64,000 nt of DNA from Sialis fuliginosa (lineage: Eukaryota > Arthropoda > Insecta > Megaloptera > Sialidae): contig OY540810.1 of the NCBI GenBank assembly GCA_961205875.1, positions 4,774,001 to 4,838,000 of the forward strand. The letters are read 5' to 3'. The notes beneath the pieces are model-generated. The model saw nothing but the letters and a program-made list of their open reading frames with translations. It did not search any database and was not told the origin of the DNA. This document shows, in pieces, positions 12,251 through 24,260 of the stretch. Numbering within the stretch: the first letter of the stretch is position 1; the number at the start of each line of letters is the position of its first letter. The position numbers and the translations under genes are program-made.

Positions 12251-12741
12251 GGGAGTTTTTCCACACACCGGCAAAACCGATGCCGGTGCTTGTAACGGCA
12301 CCGGTAGCAATGTAATCAAATCAAAGTTTTTCCACGTACACCGGCCCGGCTAATTTGCCGATGACGACACCGGCAGCGCCAAATGCTGCCGGTGTTGAAC
12401 TCGACATCGGATAAGTACCTTACAGTCAACAGAGGATGTACCTAATACTGCCTTTTTTTATATTTGCGATTTATATACTAACACAAGAAGATAACGCTTA
12501 TATATTGAACACTGCAGACATGTTTCTATCACCACAGCTAGAATTTAACTGCACCGGGACTGAGAATGCCGGTGTGTGGAAAAAAGCTATGGCCGGTGCC
12601 AGTACCGATTGTCGAGTTCAACGCCGGCAGCATTTGACGTCACCGGCAAATTAGCCGGGTCGGTCTCCGTGGAAAAGTTCTCATTTGATTACATTGCGAC
12701 CGGTGCCATTACCGGTTTTGCCGGTGTGTGGAAAAACGCCC
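12251..12741. mobile_element. PIF/Harbinger-like MITE with CCGG-rich inverted repeats
   Basis: The termini are GGGAGTTTTTCCACACACCG on the left and its counterpart GGGCGTTTTTCCACACACCG read from the right, with homology continuing about 100 bp or more. Flanking TTA is present on both sides (12248-12250 and 12742-12744). A 3-bp TTA duplication with GGG-starting ends fits PIF/Harbinger elements. The 491-bp body carries many ACCGGC/GCCGGT motifs and a secondary internal inverted copy of the end sequence near 12570-12585. No transposase is encoded. A second copy lies inverted at 56554-56896. Confidence 0.85.
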
Positions 12742-13051
12742 TTACTATATAAAAGCATAAATGAGAATAAATGCTTAATCTGACAAAAAATAATTAAGAA
12801 TAATAAAGTAAAAAGTGTTCAAGTAATTAAAATGAACACTGTAAAAATATAACTAAATATATTTGAAATTCAGACTATCATTCGAAAAAACGGTAAAATG
12901 ATTCATCTCAATTGAAAATAGATATTTGCATCACAATGGGTCTTCTTTCTCTCTCACATGTAATACAGTCTGATAGAAAAGTAGGTAGGTACAATATTTT
13001 GTATGTTATATCATCTTCTGGGATCGATCTATTTTCCATTATTGTTATTTT

Positions 13052-13095
13052 CGTACAACGTTTCGGATTGTTCTTACAATCCATCATCAGGTACG
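13052..13095 (-). ncRNA. Hammerhead-ribozyme-like motif 1
   Basis: On the minus strand it reads CGTAC (stem I), CTGATGA, one extra T, GGATTGT, loop AAGA, ACAATCC (stem II, 7 bp), GAAA, CGTT, then GTACG (stem I, 5 bp). C3-A9 and GAAA match the hammerhead core exactly. The self-complementary ACGT would give only a minimal stem III, as in the ribozymes described in Penelope-like elements. Activity is not shown. Confidence 0.6.
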
Positions 13096-13100
13096 TATAT

Positions 13101-16100
13101 AAATACAAATACAGTTTTTTTTTACAAAATAATTTTTTGTATTTGTATAAATAACAATAAAGGAACACAGATCAATCCTAGAAGATAATAATATAACATA
13201 CTATATGTATATACCAGTCTGTGGAAACATAAATAATAAATTTATTTTGTATGTTTATATTTATTAATTATTTATATATAAACCAAAATAAATAGTAAAA
13301 AGAATGAATACGTAGTGTGTATATATTTATATATTTCTAGGGTCCACAAATTGCAAACTATGATTGTCTCGGGTCTCATCTCATCTCTCAAAGGTCCGGA
13401 TAAGAATATCTTGTAGAGTATTGTAGACTATAAAATGTGCTGGATTTTCAAAATGAGAATATCTATACATATTTACATTATTTTGCATCATGGCAATATA
13501 AAAGCTCTTTATTGCGAACCACCACTGCTTATTTCTTTACACAAAAAGTAAGTTACGATGTCAAAGTAACGTTCGATTGCATCGAAGCTTCTATTTTCTG
13601 GCCGTGAAGAAAATTCTGGAATGCAGACTAAGGGAGAAGGTTGTTTTTGTCCCCGCCAGGAGCGCTGATGTTGCAATATACAGCGCGCTCTATTATCGTG
13701 TTAGAGCCTTTATAACATGGATACCCATAACTCTTAAAATCGCTGACACATTTGTTCTAAACTCTAAATTCACATGAATCCAGTTAATACATTGTGTGTA
13801 AAAGGTTTTACAGGTATGTACGTTTGACGAACGTCGCTAGAATATTGTTTATGTGATGTACACTTTTGTTTACATAACATTATGTTATTATTCGATCTAG
13901 TATGAATATTACAAAATTTTTTTTTCGGTAAAGCTTAAAAAAAAAATTTTTTTTTCTTATATCGAATTTTACAAAATGCAACAGTTTTTCATTTTTTCAT
14001 TTGTTTTTTTCTGTAGAGTATTTTAAGGATATAGTATGATCCATTTAAATACAAAACTAATATAGTATAAAAAGGTAATTGATTTTATATGTAAATTCAA
14101 TTCAAATACGACATTATCATATGCAAACACGATTATCATATGTATAAAAAGATAATTTTTTAAATAATGCTGGTATAATATAAATATGTAATAAAAAGGT
14201 ATACCGGGACAAAATTCATTAAATACAAAACAAAATATTTCTCTTGAAAATATTCACTCCAGATTCCATCAGTAATAATACATTCAATCTACGTCCCTTA
14301 AAAGGTAGGCATATCATTTTGTAACTAAGACTGTGAAAGTAATGCTCAGTATCATAACATAACGTCACAGTCTAACTAATATAATCAATAATTTAGGTGG
14401 TCGTATTATTCCTTCAAATTGTTAAAAATGAAAGAATTACAATGAGCATTTTTGATGAAAAGATTTAATTTCAAATACTAATTTAATTTCATACTTTTAT
14501 TAAAACCCAAAGCTTTGATGTTTAATTTATAATGTTTGATTTATGAAATTAGATTAATGTTTATTTGAACATATTATTATTTATTTATAACTGGCGTTAA
14601 TTATAAATTATTATAAGTAAATACAATGACCGATATTTAACAGATTGCATATACAATTATGGATATCAAAATTAAAGGTAATATGTACAGTACACCTATA
14701 TATTCGTTTGAATATGAACTAATTTTAACGAGAACGTATCTAGAATGACGATAAATATTGTTGAATGAAATATGAATTATAATATTTAAATTAGTTAACG
14801 TAACAAAGCAATTAAGTTAATGAAAGTAGTGGGATACAACAAAAATAAAAGTACTGTAAACAAATGTATCATACATCACTCTACAATAAAGTTTGAAACA
14901 TTAATTTTCATTATAGAATTCAATTAAAACTAAGTTAATAAAGACAGTTATAAAGCAATTTCAAGTAATTGTATGCCGCTTTGGAATAATTAACAACGAA
15001 AATTAAAAAATTTTCTCCGTGAAAAATGCTTCTAAAAAGTGTCGCTTAATATTGTTTCTTCGTATTTTAAAAATTATGTTATACAGAGGAGAACTTGATA
15101 ATTTAATTTTAATTTTGAAAAATTTCAACTTTAATTTAGAAAAGTGATTCGTGGAGATACCAAAATATAGTATTATGTCAGTTTCTGAACTCTTGTACTT
15201 TTAATTTGTATTTTTGTTAAAATTATCTATCATTTACAAAGCATATTTACCGATATTTTTGATAGCAAAAATCAGATATTAGAATTTCGAAATATTTAAG
15301 TTTTTCTGTTTGAACATATGGAAATTTTATTTAACAGCGAAATAAATATTGGCTAATTCTTAGGTACAATTATTTAAATAGCTTGTTTGGAGTGTGCAAT
15401 ATATAATTAAAATAAGAGAATAGGTACCTAATTAATTATGAATATATTGATAAATGATAAATTATACCTTATTTATTAGTACACAAATAATTGCAATTTG
15501 GGATTATTGCATAATTACCTACTTATTTTTCTTTTGTTAGGTGATTAATAATTAAATTAATTATTAATAGATTTCCTAGAATAGAAAAACGTTTAGCATC
15601 AGATTATTAAAAAGAAAAAGAACTAAAATGTGTACATGTATAATGTACATTTGTATACCTATACGTTTGACATAAACGAAAGCAGTATCTTAAAGCTAAT
15701 ATGCACAGCTAGTTGCTTTGTGAAATAATGAATGGAAGGGAAAATCGGCAGCTGGAAAATAACATCTACAAGAAAGTTAAGTTTTCATGATTTTGTGTGA
15801 AAATATTTTCTATAAAGAGTCTACTCAATGGATATATGAAATGATTTATTACATTCAGCCAAGTAAAGGTGTTTGAGATTCAAAATTAATGAAAGTTATA
15901 TGTTGTTAGCATAGAATAGTTTGAATACATTTATACCGTATGAAAGAAAATAATAAGGTTTTGTTTTTGAAACAATATTAATCCTTCGAAAACTTATAGC
16001 AATTGTTTTAAAATTATACGAAATAGAAAATTGTATTTCAAATATGTTGAAAGTTGAAAAGTAGCTATACATATCTGTACGGAAAACATTTTTTTATTGA

Positions 16101-16402
16101 AGTATAAAGTGTGGGTTTTCGTTTTAAAAACATTAAAAGATAAGAAAACGGCTTATAAATTGGCAAACATAAATAATTTTAATTAATTTCATATTTATTC
16201 TAATTACTCATATTTTATCAAGTTCAACGGTTTATCATAAAATATTTGATTATGCTTTTTTATCGGAGAACTTATTAAGAAAACAATGCATTCAAATAGA
16301 AAAATTAATATTTTAATGAAACTACTGAACCGAAATTGAAAATACTATCACTGATTGAAAGACGAAACCCCAAAAATTAGTTTAGGCTATATTATATGAT
16401 AA
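13101..16402. other. AT-rich interval, nothing recognised
   Basis: A GC-richer patch at 13570-13760 contains a 66-codon plus-strand frame with no recognisable similarity, which I do not call. The remainder is strongly AT-rich, with no bounded repeats seen. Confidence 0.45.
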
Positions 16403-16404
16403 AC

Positions 16405-16720
16405 TAGCTGGGCCCACGCGGCTTCGCTCGCGTGGACTACGGAATTATTGTTTAGAATTTAAAAAATATATAGTTGAATTAATTACAAACACGATTAGTT
16501 ATTAATGTAATAAAAACCAAATAACACTTAAATTACCTACCTAACAAAAACAAATCAGAACAAAAAGTAAAAATAATTTTTGTTCTATTTAAATTTAAAA
16601 GTTAACTATTGAATACAAAATAAACAATTGACAATCAATAGAATACCGGCCTGTTCTGCCCAGCGTGTTGGCACGTTCCCTCGCCGCTCCCCGCGCACGG
16701 TCACAATCGCGCGAATAATA
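16405..16720. mobile_element. Non-LTR retroelement-derived fragment
   Basis: It opens with CTAGCTGGGCCCACGCGGCT followed by TCGCTCGCGTGGAC, a string repeatedly seen in 3' regions of insect non-LTR elements. A GC-rich tract at 16650-16710 (CCCCGCGCACGG) lies within otherwise AT-rich DNA. No reverse-transcriptase frame is present. Assignment to a clade is not possible from this fragment. Confidence 0.45.
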
Positions 16721-17337
16721 TGTTCCAATATGTATATTTCGATATTTTCTAAACTATACGGCCAAATTGGATGCTGTTGATATTTTTAATAATGTTTAAA
16801 AATTAAAACGATTTGATTTTAAAAAAAATGTGTCCGAATTTGCGAGATTATAAATATTTCTATAATACAATATACACAATAGTATACAACTTACAATATA
16901 AATAAGTATAATTATGCCTGCACAATATTGTTTATAAAATATAAACAATCTATTGCCGAGTTAAGAATCCTAATTATTCAAGTACTGTTGTGAATCTTAC
17001 TCCATTTTCCCATCTCGTACCTGGTTTTTCAGCCACTTGGGAGAAGTTGGCTGCCTTTCATGAGGTCTCAATGAATATTCATGATTCTGCTGTGTTTTAA
17101 GTACCAACGTTTAAAATTCAGAAACTAAAGAATATCTCGTGCACCAAGTATGTAAGTATTCTTATAAAGTAGTATGTGTATACTACTGTGTATACGTATA
17201 AATTTATATTCAAATTATATATTATGAGATTTTCACACATTTCTTGTTTCCTATATACTGTTTTTGTTGTACATTTTAAAATATGTAGATATTGTTGTTT
17301 TCCTTGCTACTCAATATTTCTACATAAATCGAATATA

Positions 17338-17738
17338 CAGAGTGTTCATACAGTCCCGCTCCACCCTTGTATTTAACGGGACATTATGAATAATTATATA
17401 AGTAATATTTAACTTGAGGTATTTAAATCGTTAACATCGAAAAAACAATTTTTTCAAAAATTTACTTTCATATTTCTACATACAGCTTTATCACCCTTTT
17501 GGAAAATTAAGTTCGGCATTATACCTATTACGATTTTTAGGAAAAAAATTCAGACGAAAAGTTAATATTTTTCCGAAGATTCTGAAAAAATGGTCCATGT
17601 TTAATATCTCTCTATAAATAACTATATTTACCATTCTTAATGCCACATTTCATGATGTAAAGTCTCCAAATATCATCCGAATATCTCAATCTGTTCTCGA
17701 GATATAGGAAGCGGGGTGAGATTTTATAGACACTCCAT
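17338..17738. mobile_element. Non-autonomous inverted-repeat element
   Basis: The left end CAGAGTGTTCATACAGTCCC and the right end, reversed, ATATGGAGTGTCTATAAAAT, form imperfect terminal inverted repeats that both continue into a C-rich block (CCCGCTCC and CACCCC). The body is about 400 bp with no open frame. TA dinucleotides flank both ends. Superfamily uncertain. Confidence 0.55.
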
Positions 17739-17899
17739 ATAATAATTTTTAAAGGCGACATATTAATTTGGATATTAAATTGTTTTGTAACATATAGGTA
17801 GTAGGTGTATGATTATTTTTACATAAATAGAAGTAATTAAAATAAAATACTGCTTGAAGTCCCCTTGGTTATACATTTTGACGTACCTCATGCCTTGGT

Positions 17900-18425
17900 A
17901 TAAAAAATATAAATTTTTTTCCTAGATTTAGCGCCTGAAAAATTAGGTAATGGTACATCTTTTATTACAGGGCATCATTTTTCATATTCAGTAAAAATTT
18001 CAAGTTTCTAGCTTATATAGTTTACGAGTTATTTTACTTTAACTAGGGTTTCTTCGGAATCCTAAAAAGAGCTTTACCTTTCAGACAAATATTGAATCAA
18101 TATAATATATTATTTCTTATTTCTATGTTTTCCGTTCTTTAATTACTGGGCCTACAAACTGACCAACAGACACACATTCATCATGATGGGAATAGTTAAA
18201 TCTCGAATTCGAAAAAATCGACTTTACTACGTATTCTTAGGCTTTTTTTAAACAAAAAGGTGCCGGAACTCACTCCTTGTCAAACTTCTTTACTAAAGAA
18301 AATTACATATTTTATGGTATAGGTATTCAAATATTATTTAAATTAATTTTAAATCAGCTTTTCTTATGTCACAAAAAAGGTGCCGGAACGCCATTCCACT
18401 GCATTACATTACAAAAAAAGCCCTA
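17900..18425. repeat. Dispersed-repeat remnants with duplicated AAAGGTGCCGGAAC
   Basis: CAAAAAGGTGCCGGAACTCA at 18255 and CAAAAAAGGTGCCGGAACGC at 18373 form a short direct repeat about 118 bp apart. Upstream, 18030-18180 has GGAATCCTAAAAAGAGC and CCAACAGACACACATTCA, in the style of insect non-LTR element tails. No coding region is visible. Confidence 0.35.
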
Positions 18426-19469
18426 CGTATTATATATTTTATATGGAAACTAATTAAGTTAATTACATATTCAAATTAAATAGACTCATCTATTCAAATA
18501 TTCATAAATGTCGAGTATATAAACTTAAATCATACATATACATTATACATATGTTGATATACGCACCTATAAATCATAAATACATAACGTGAAGCTATAT
18601 ATAAATACGTATACCGACATAATATACTTTTGCGCGAATATGATCGTCGCTGTTAATTTTTTATTCGCTCGCACAGACCAGTGGTTTGGTCCGTGAACGC
18701 GAGAAAAGCGGCTCTTTAGACGTCGAGTACATCAGAAATTATGCTCATTTTGTGGCGCTCAGGTTCTCTACACTGTCCCGCACATATAATGCACGGTGTA
18801 GTACATTTGAGAATGTATGTAGGTATATAATTAAAATTAGGTTGTTTGTAATTTTTATTCTGTATCTTTTTCAAAACGGGTTTATTTTGTAGTTAAGAAT
18901 GTAAAATATGTAATTCTTTCCTTTAAATTTTCAGTCAATTGTTAGATTACTAGTAGAAGATTGAAATACGGGGGCCAGAGATAAGTCGTATAAAAACCTA
19001 TCGCTAGCTCGAATTTCAGATTTTACTGGAGTAATTTGAGACCTATGCATATTTTGTCGAAAATAAAGAAATCACCGCGGGTTTCATTTACACTAAATTC
19101 TCACATACCTACCCCATTTTAATTGGTATCAAATTATAGAATCTATTTCAGTTTATTAGTGTGATTATTGACTATATTATTTAATTTTTTAAATTATTAG
19201 TTATAGTAAATGCATAACGTTTAATTATTTGGGAATTTAAATATAATATAGACAAAATATAGTGTTGTACAAAAATTAAATGATATTCTCATTATTAAGC
19301 AGCATATTTTAGTTAGTTCCTTTCTGAAATTAGCATTCAATACCCTTTATTCGTACTACTAAAATTAGTTTAATATGAAATAGTGTAACAATAACATAAG
19401 TTTAATAAATTAATAATTAAAATTGATTGTGAAACTTTTTCTACAGAGACAGGCTAAAACCACTCACAA

Positions 19470-19682
19470 TCAAATACAATATTTCATACACGTAGTTCGT
19501 TCTTGAACTTCAATATTAACTACATCCATTACACCGTTCTTGTACTTGACGACGGCCAAAGAACATACCCTCGAGGTCATCGGAGCGTGACATCGAACGC
19601 GTCTTCGGTCGTGCGCAACGAACACATCTCTCTCGAAAAATAACTCCCGGTATTCTAGATCTGCCGCAGGTACACCTAACAA
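19470..19682 (-). CDS. Candidate terminal coding exon, unrecognised protein
   Basis: An open stretch of about 70 codons sits in a patch clearly richer in G+C (19530-19680) than its surroundings. On the minus strand it follows a plausible 3' splice site (pyrimidine-rich tract, then TTGTTAG at about 19676-19682) and ends at TGA. The predicted tail includes SLAVVKYKNGVMDVVNIEV and then a short Cys-containing end (TTCMKYCI), with ordinary codon use. No start codon fits well, because the frame begins at TTG, so an internal or terminal exon is more likely than a complete gene. A second frame from the same acceptor is also open for about 50 codons and is rich in Cys and Arg, so the frame is uncertain. 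I do not recognise the protein. It lies on the same strand as the cadherin gene, so it could be nested in its intron or be a neighbour. It may also be chance. Confidence 0.3.
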   Translation of the reverse strand: MLGVPAADLEYRELFFERDVFVAHDRRRVRCHAPMTSRVCSLAVVKYKNGVMDVVNIEVQERTTCMKYCI

Positions 19683-20142
19683 TAAATGTATGTGTGTGTG
19701 TGCATGCGTATGGGGTGGGGTTGGGAAGAAAGGGCAGGTCGTGCAGATAGGTGTTGTATCGCTGTTACTTTGTGCTTAACGATGCAGACTGTATCTAACA
19801 CGAGTGTTTCTAGCCATGGAAGTGAGAGAAATATTTTTGTCCTGTCAAAATGCGACTGGTGTGTTGAATGGTTATTATTTTGTGGATACTTATGAAATTT
19901 CGTATAACTTTTTGGACGATTCTATAATAAAACGGTTTTCTAGTTAGCAGTAAAATTAGCGAATCATGCATCACTTTTTTGTCTCTATTCCCTCTACTAA
20001 TAGTACCTATGTATATGTTCGTACTCAATTGTACGGTGTCTGCATAATAGACAAGTAGGTATCAGGTACCTTGAAAACTGTTTTATTTTTAACATTGTAG
20101 TAATCGCTTATTATTAGAAAACGGAAAAATTGTGGTTTCTTA

Positions 20143-20476
20143 TGTCCGGTATTATAAAGGATCTCGCAAATTTGCTAGCTTGCAAGCACTCTCAAATGAG
20201 ATATCAAACTTATATGACAGTTCTTTTGGAATTTGTTGAAGACTTTGACAAGTTTCGCTCACGCATTGTAGGTAAACACCAATAGTTTTTAAACAATGGT
20301 GATATTATCAAAATTATTTTGTACGGTCAAAAATACCAACTGTGTTACAAATAGTTGCAGTGTTACTCCTCTAAATTCCATAACCAATCTATAAATACTA
20401 GTTCAGAATTAATACCCCATTTGAGAGTGCTTGCAAGCTAGCAAATTTTGCGAGCTTCTTTATTATTAACCAGACA
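20143..20476. mobile_element. TTA-flanked MITE
   Basis: The left end begins TGTCCGGTATTATAAAGGAT and the right end, reversed, begins TGTCTGGTTAATAATAAAGA. Both then continue through a nearly identical block with TTTGCTAGCTTGCAAGCACT, so the arms are about 65 bp. The 3-bp duplication TTA is visible at 20140-20142 and 20477-20479. The arm contains the perfect palindrome GCTTGCAAGC. The 3-bp TTA duplication suggests a PIF/Harbinger relationship, although the ends differ from those of the element at 12251. Confidence 0.85.
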
Positions 20477-20520
20477 TTAGTTACTTAAAACTAAATATAT
20501 ACACCTTAACCCATAATAGT

Positions 20521-20620
20521 AAAACAATGTCACTCGATACGTGTTTCTAGTGGTATTATTATTAGGCTCCTAATGAGGCCTTCTTGTGAAGTCGAAACAC
20601 GTTTCTAGTGGCATTGTTTT
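20521..20620 (+). ncRNA. Hammerhead-ribozyme-like motif 2 inside a 14-bp inverted repeat
   Basis: CTAATGAGGCCTTC, loop TTGT, GAAGTCGAAACAC resembles a hammerhead core with one change at the fifth core base position (A for G) and an imperfect stem II. It is bracketed by AAAACAATGTCACT (20521-20534) and AGTGGCATTGTTTT (20607-20620), complementary at 13 of 14 positions. TTTCTAGTGG also occurs as a direct repeat on either side. This is the weakest core match of the five. Confidence 0.4.
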
Positions 20621-21845
20621 GTTGTGATTAAAGTACATATTTAGTTTTCAGTCAATATTATAATGATCATTCATAATAATAATAATACATCAGAGATTTA
20701 GATAATTTGGTATGCATAAAGGGTATTTCAATTTGTTTATTTTCATAATAAAAATGTACTCTTGTATAATTAATATTTGTGATGACGTTGTAATCGGCAT
20801 TAACAATTGTATGGATTAAAAAAAACGAGCTTATAGTAATCAGCGCCATTATTTCAATGTGATTAACCCTTGTGCTAATGGATATGTACCCGATTTCATT
20901 TAACTATATATACCTATATATTTTGTAAATTCTATGAACGTCTAAAAATGCCTAAAGCAACTCATAAATATGTTCCAGAATTTAAAAAAAAATTTAATAG
21001 ATATTTAGGCCTCGATAAAAACTTACATTAATTAACCCGGGCTCCTTTTTATATATATTTGTGTAAAAAACTATTAAAAATATGTTATAAGTTTTTTTTT
21101 AACATTCAGATTTTTTAACTAGAATAATAAAGGTACATTTAAAAATATAACATAAAACAGTAGTAAGGAGTTATTTTTTCTTAAGCTGCTCCATCAATTG
21201 CAACAATAAATGTAATGTAAAAAGTCCTACAAGATAAATGATAAAAACTGTTTATTAACATCAAAATAACCACATAAAGATATCGACACAAATATAATAA
21301 CATGATGAATTAATATAATTCATAGACAAATAGCTTACATTCTATTGATTGAGAAAAATGACAAGAAAACAGAATCCATTCAAGAGTAACTGGTGTATAC
21401 AAAATGTAAGTATTATATGTTACTGTCAAACTTTTGCCATCTGTATATTTTTATTAGCAATCTTTACAAACGAAATGAACTGGAAATATTTAAACGAAAA
21501 TGGATACCAACATTCGGTTTTTATAAAATCATTTCGTATGTTTTCATTCATAATCATAAAAACCACGGATAAAGAGATAAATATCAGTATTAGGGATATT
21601 ATAAATATACTAATTATTACTAAAAGAAATAAAAATAAAATACTTACAACAGTTTATTAAAATAAAAAAAATAAAATTCGATATTATTTTAAAAACAATT
21701 GGTACTTTGTCTGTTTAACGTAAATTTATTTGTTATGTAAAAAAATAATAATATAAATAATTTTTTTTAAACGTAGACTTTCGCGGTTGTTTAATTGTAT
21801 AAACTTTTGATTATTGGGTTTTATCCTGCGTCGTACTTTAATATT

Positions 21846-21887
21846 ACTTGACGTTTCGACCAACATCTCGTGGTCTTCTCCAGAAGT
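21846..21887 (-). ncRNA. Hammerhead-ribozyme-like motif 3
   Basis: The minus strand reads ACTT, CTGGAGA, A, GACC, a 10-nt loop, GGTC, GAAACGTC, AAGT. Stem I (AAGT/ACTT) and stem II (GACC/GGTC) pair. The core has G in place of A at the fourth base of CTGANGA, so it is probably inactive. Its flanks closely resemble motif 4 at 45049, so they are copies of one family in opposite orientation. Confidence 0.5.
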
Positions 21888-22414
21888 GAAATGTCCAGAA
21901 AGTGTAGCTGCTTATATACGTCAAAATCAAAAGTTTTGTGTTTTTAATTTTTTAATATTTAGATTGGGGAGGGGCATTTATCTTCACACCCCCACGATAC
22001 TACCCTTGATACAACACTTGTTATAAAAATGTCACCCTTATAGGTAAAAAAAAATCGGCGCCAATGTACACACAATTATGTGTTATTTTATTATCTTACA
22101 ATTAATAAATGACGCTATTTTTTGTAAATAATTAATTTACTGGTGATGTGTTTTAAGCTCGTTTTATTTTTATCGTTAATTTCAACGTGAAATCTGTTTT
22201 TTGTGTTACTTTGTATTTATGAATATATTTCTGAAAAAGTTTGTTAGACTGCGCTACCGTAGTGTTATGGTAGAATATGGCTTTATAATATGTCATGAAA
22301 AACAAAAATTCTGAAATTATTCATATGCAATTATAATAGTAAAATGCAATCATATCGTAGTTAGATAAAGATTTTGAATTATTTATGTTATCTACTCCAA
22401 AATTGTTATACGCC

Positions 22415-22600
22415 TGAACCTGCGATGGTTGGCCAGTCAGCAAACTCCCATTCCGTCTTGTATCCCTGTGAAACAACTCTATCGAAAAATAAAAACAACT
22501 GTGTACCACTGCTTGTGAGATATTAGAAAAAGATCAATTTAAGTTATTAAACCGACAAGAACTACACATCTTCATTATCATCACCTCTTAACAAATATAT
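22415..22600. repeat. Dispersed repeat T, copy 1
   Basis: It shares with 30455-30625 the strings CCTGCGATGGTTGG, CAGCAAACTCCCATTCCGTC, ATCCCTGTGAAA, AACCGACAAGAA and CATCTTCATTATCATCA in the same order, with moderate divergence. No inverted ends or coding sequence are visible. A SINE or the tail of a retroelement is possible. Confidence 0.6.
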
Positions 22601-23118
22601 AAATATACTGGTTTGCCAGACTTGGCGCCACCACTAATATTATAATATAGGATGCCATCACTTTAATGAAAACAAAAACCAGAAATGCACAAAACGGAGT
22701 GTATACAATTACAGTCCTTAAGAACAATAATAATTAGCGTATCCAATAATAGCTTGCGAAGGTTAAGTACATGGCAAACAAATTCAGCGACTTCGTCAAA
22801 AAGCAAAACAAAATCCTGTAACAGTTCCTCCAAGATATAAATAGCCGCAAGAAGAACTGAAACAACACACCATGTGTTTGTCACATCGCACCAAATTACA
22901 CGAACCAGGGGCATTAAAATAGTAAACGAGTTCAATGATGGAAATGTTTCTTGTATTTATTTCTGACGTTTATTTATTTGTAGAATGACGGTTCGGGTGT
23001 GAATATACCAGAAACAAAGGAATCATCAGCTGTGACTAGTTGCTACATTTATCATTGGATCGGAAAAAAATATCTGTATTCATTGGTGAAATGTTTAATT
23101 TATTTTACATTAAAAAAA

Positions 23119-23786
23119 CAATTCTTTATTGAACAATTTAAATAGAAACCAATAAAATATTTATATATGTATATTGCCTGAAATTGGTTAACCATTTAAT
23201 TTTTATACAATTTTACTTAAACATATTAGTTCGATTATTTTTTCGTATTTGATAATTTCAATCTAAATCTAAACGTCAAAATGACATTTAATATGTAAAA
23301 GTAAATAGCAATATAAAAAAACTAATGACGATTTTTTAAAGCAAATTGAGGTAAAGGAATTTTTTACAACAAACGATGTGGTAACCTATATTATAAGAAA
23401 TTGATTGCTCTACAAAAAAGATTCTACCTATACAAATTTCACGTAACTTGTGTCATTCTTAAGATATCTTAAAAAAATTTATATTATGGAATGTCATCCC
23501 TTCCTCTTACAAACAATTTTGATGATTTTGAAATGGGACCGTCCTCAAACCAGACCCAACCAACCAACCAAGTTTCATTAATATCGGTTTAATGGTTAAT
23601 GAGTTATGCGTGTGACAAGGATTCAGGGGACAGACACACGCACAGATAGACACGGGACGAACAGTGTTTGTCTTGACCTGGAACGGAAAGATCAAGTTAA
23701 AATTTTATAATCAGAGAACATTTTTTTTCTCATTTTAAAACAATCACAAAGCTTTTCGTATCTTCGATATGGCGAGGAAACAATAT
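23119..23786 (+). repeat. Dispersed repeat R, copy 2 (longest)
   Basis: It opens TTATTGAACAATTTAAATAG and closes TCTTCGATATGGCGAGGAAA. It contains the fullest 3' part of the family: CCAACCAACCAAGTTTCATT, GTTATGCGTGTGACAAGG, CAGACACACGCACAGATAGA and GTGTTTGTCTTGACC. This GGACAGAC-type tail is the style seen in 3' regions of insect non-LTR elements. No reverse transcriptase is encoded, so this is either a SINE-like or a truncated element. Confidence 0.75.
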
Positions 23787-23882
23787 TATAACATGTAGGT
23801 ATAACAATTATGAACTATTTTTTTATCATGATATTTAATTTCAATTGATAGATAACTATTTGAGTACGTTGTGTCAGAATCG

Positions 23883-24260
23883 AGTCTGGTGCCTTGGGCG
23901 AGATCTACCAATTAGTTCATTTCATCAAGTCAATCATTAAAAATATTCTTTGTTGGTCTAATAATTACTTTAATTAAAATAAATTACATTTTTTTTATTT
24001 AGCGATACAAAACAACTAAAGTCATCAAATAAAATACGAATGATTATTTCTATTCCGTGCTTCGGAATTAAAAATTATCGATAGCAAAGAAATGTTCGAT
24101 TTTCTAGTAAAAAAAAAAACTATTACCAAAGTATCGGTTCTAAATTACAATTCTCGTACTTTTTTCTTACAAATTAATAAGAATTCCAATGTTTTTCTGC
24201 GCATGCCCGTCCGTCGACCCTCCTGGCCTGGTGCCTCGGGTGGTTGCCCCCCTCTCTCAC
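23883..24260. mobile_element. Possible short hAT derivative
   Basis: The left segment GTCTGGTGCCTTGGGCGAGA and the right segment GGCCTGGTGCCTCGGGTGGT plus CCCCCCTCTCTC resemble the end blocks of the hAT remnant at 1664-2360. The interior is AT-rich and non-coding. No target duplication could be fixed, so the call is tentative. Confidence 0.3.

Noticed and set aside
18640-18800. GC-richer patch considered as a CpG-island promoter or exon
   Set aside because: Only a weak imperfect hairpin and a 68-codon frame are present, with no TATA or initiator context or recognisable protein.
21349-21660. 103-codon plus-strand open frame with a hydrophobic stretch
   Set aside because: The composition follows the local AT content (Ile, Asn, Lys), and no signal peptide layout or family motif could be supported.
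22663-22935. 90-codon minus-strand frame rich in Leu, resembling a membrane segment
   Set aside because: No family similarity was recognised. The opposite strand has an ordinary Lys/Asn-rich composition, so the Leu-rich pattern may simply be its antisense.
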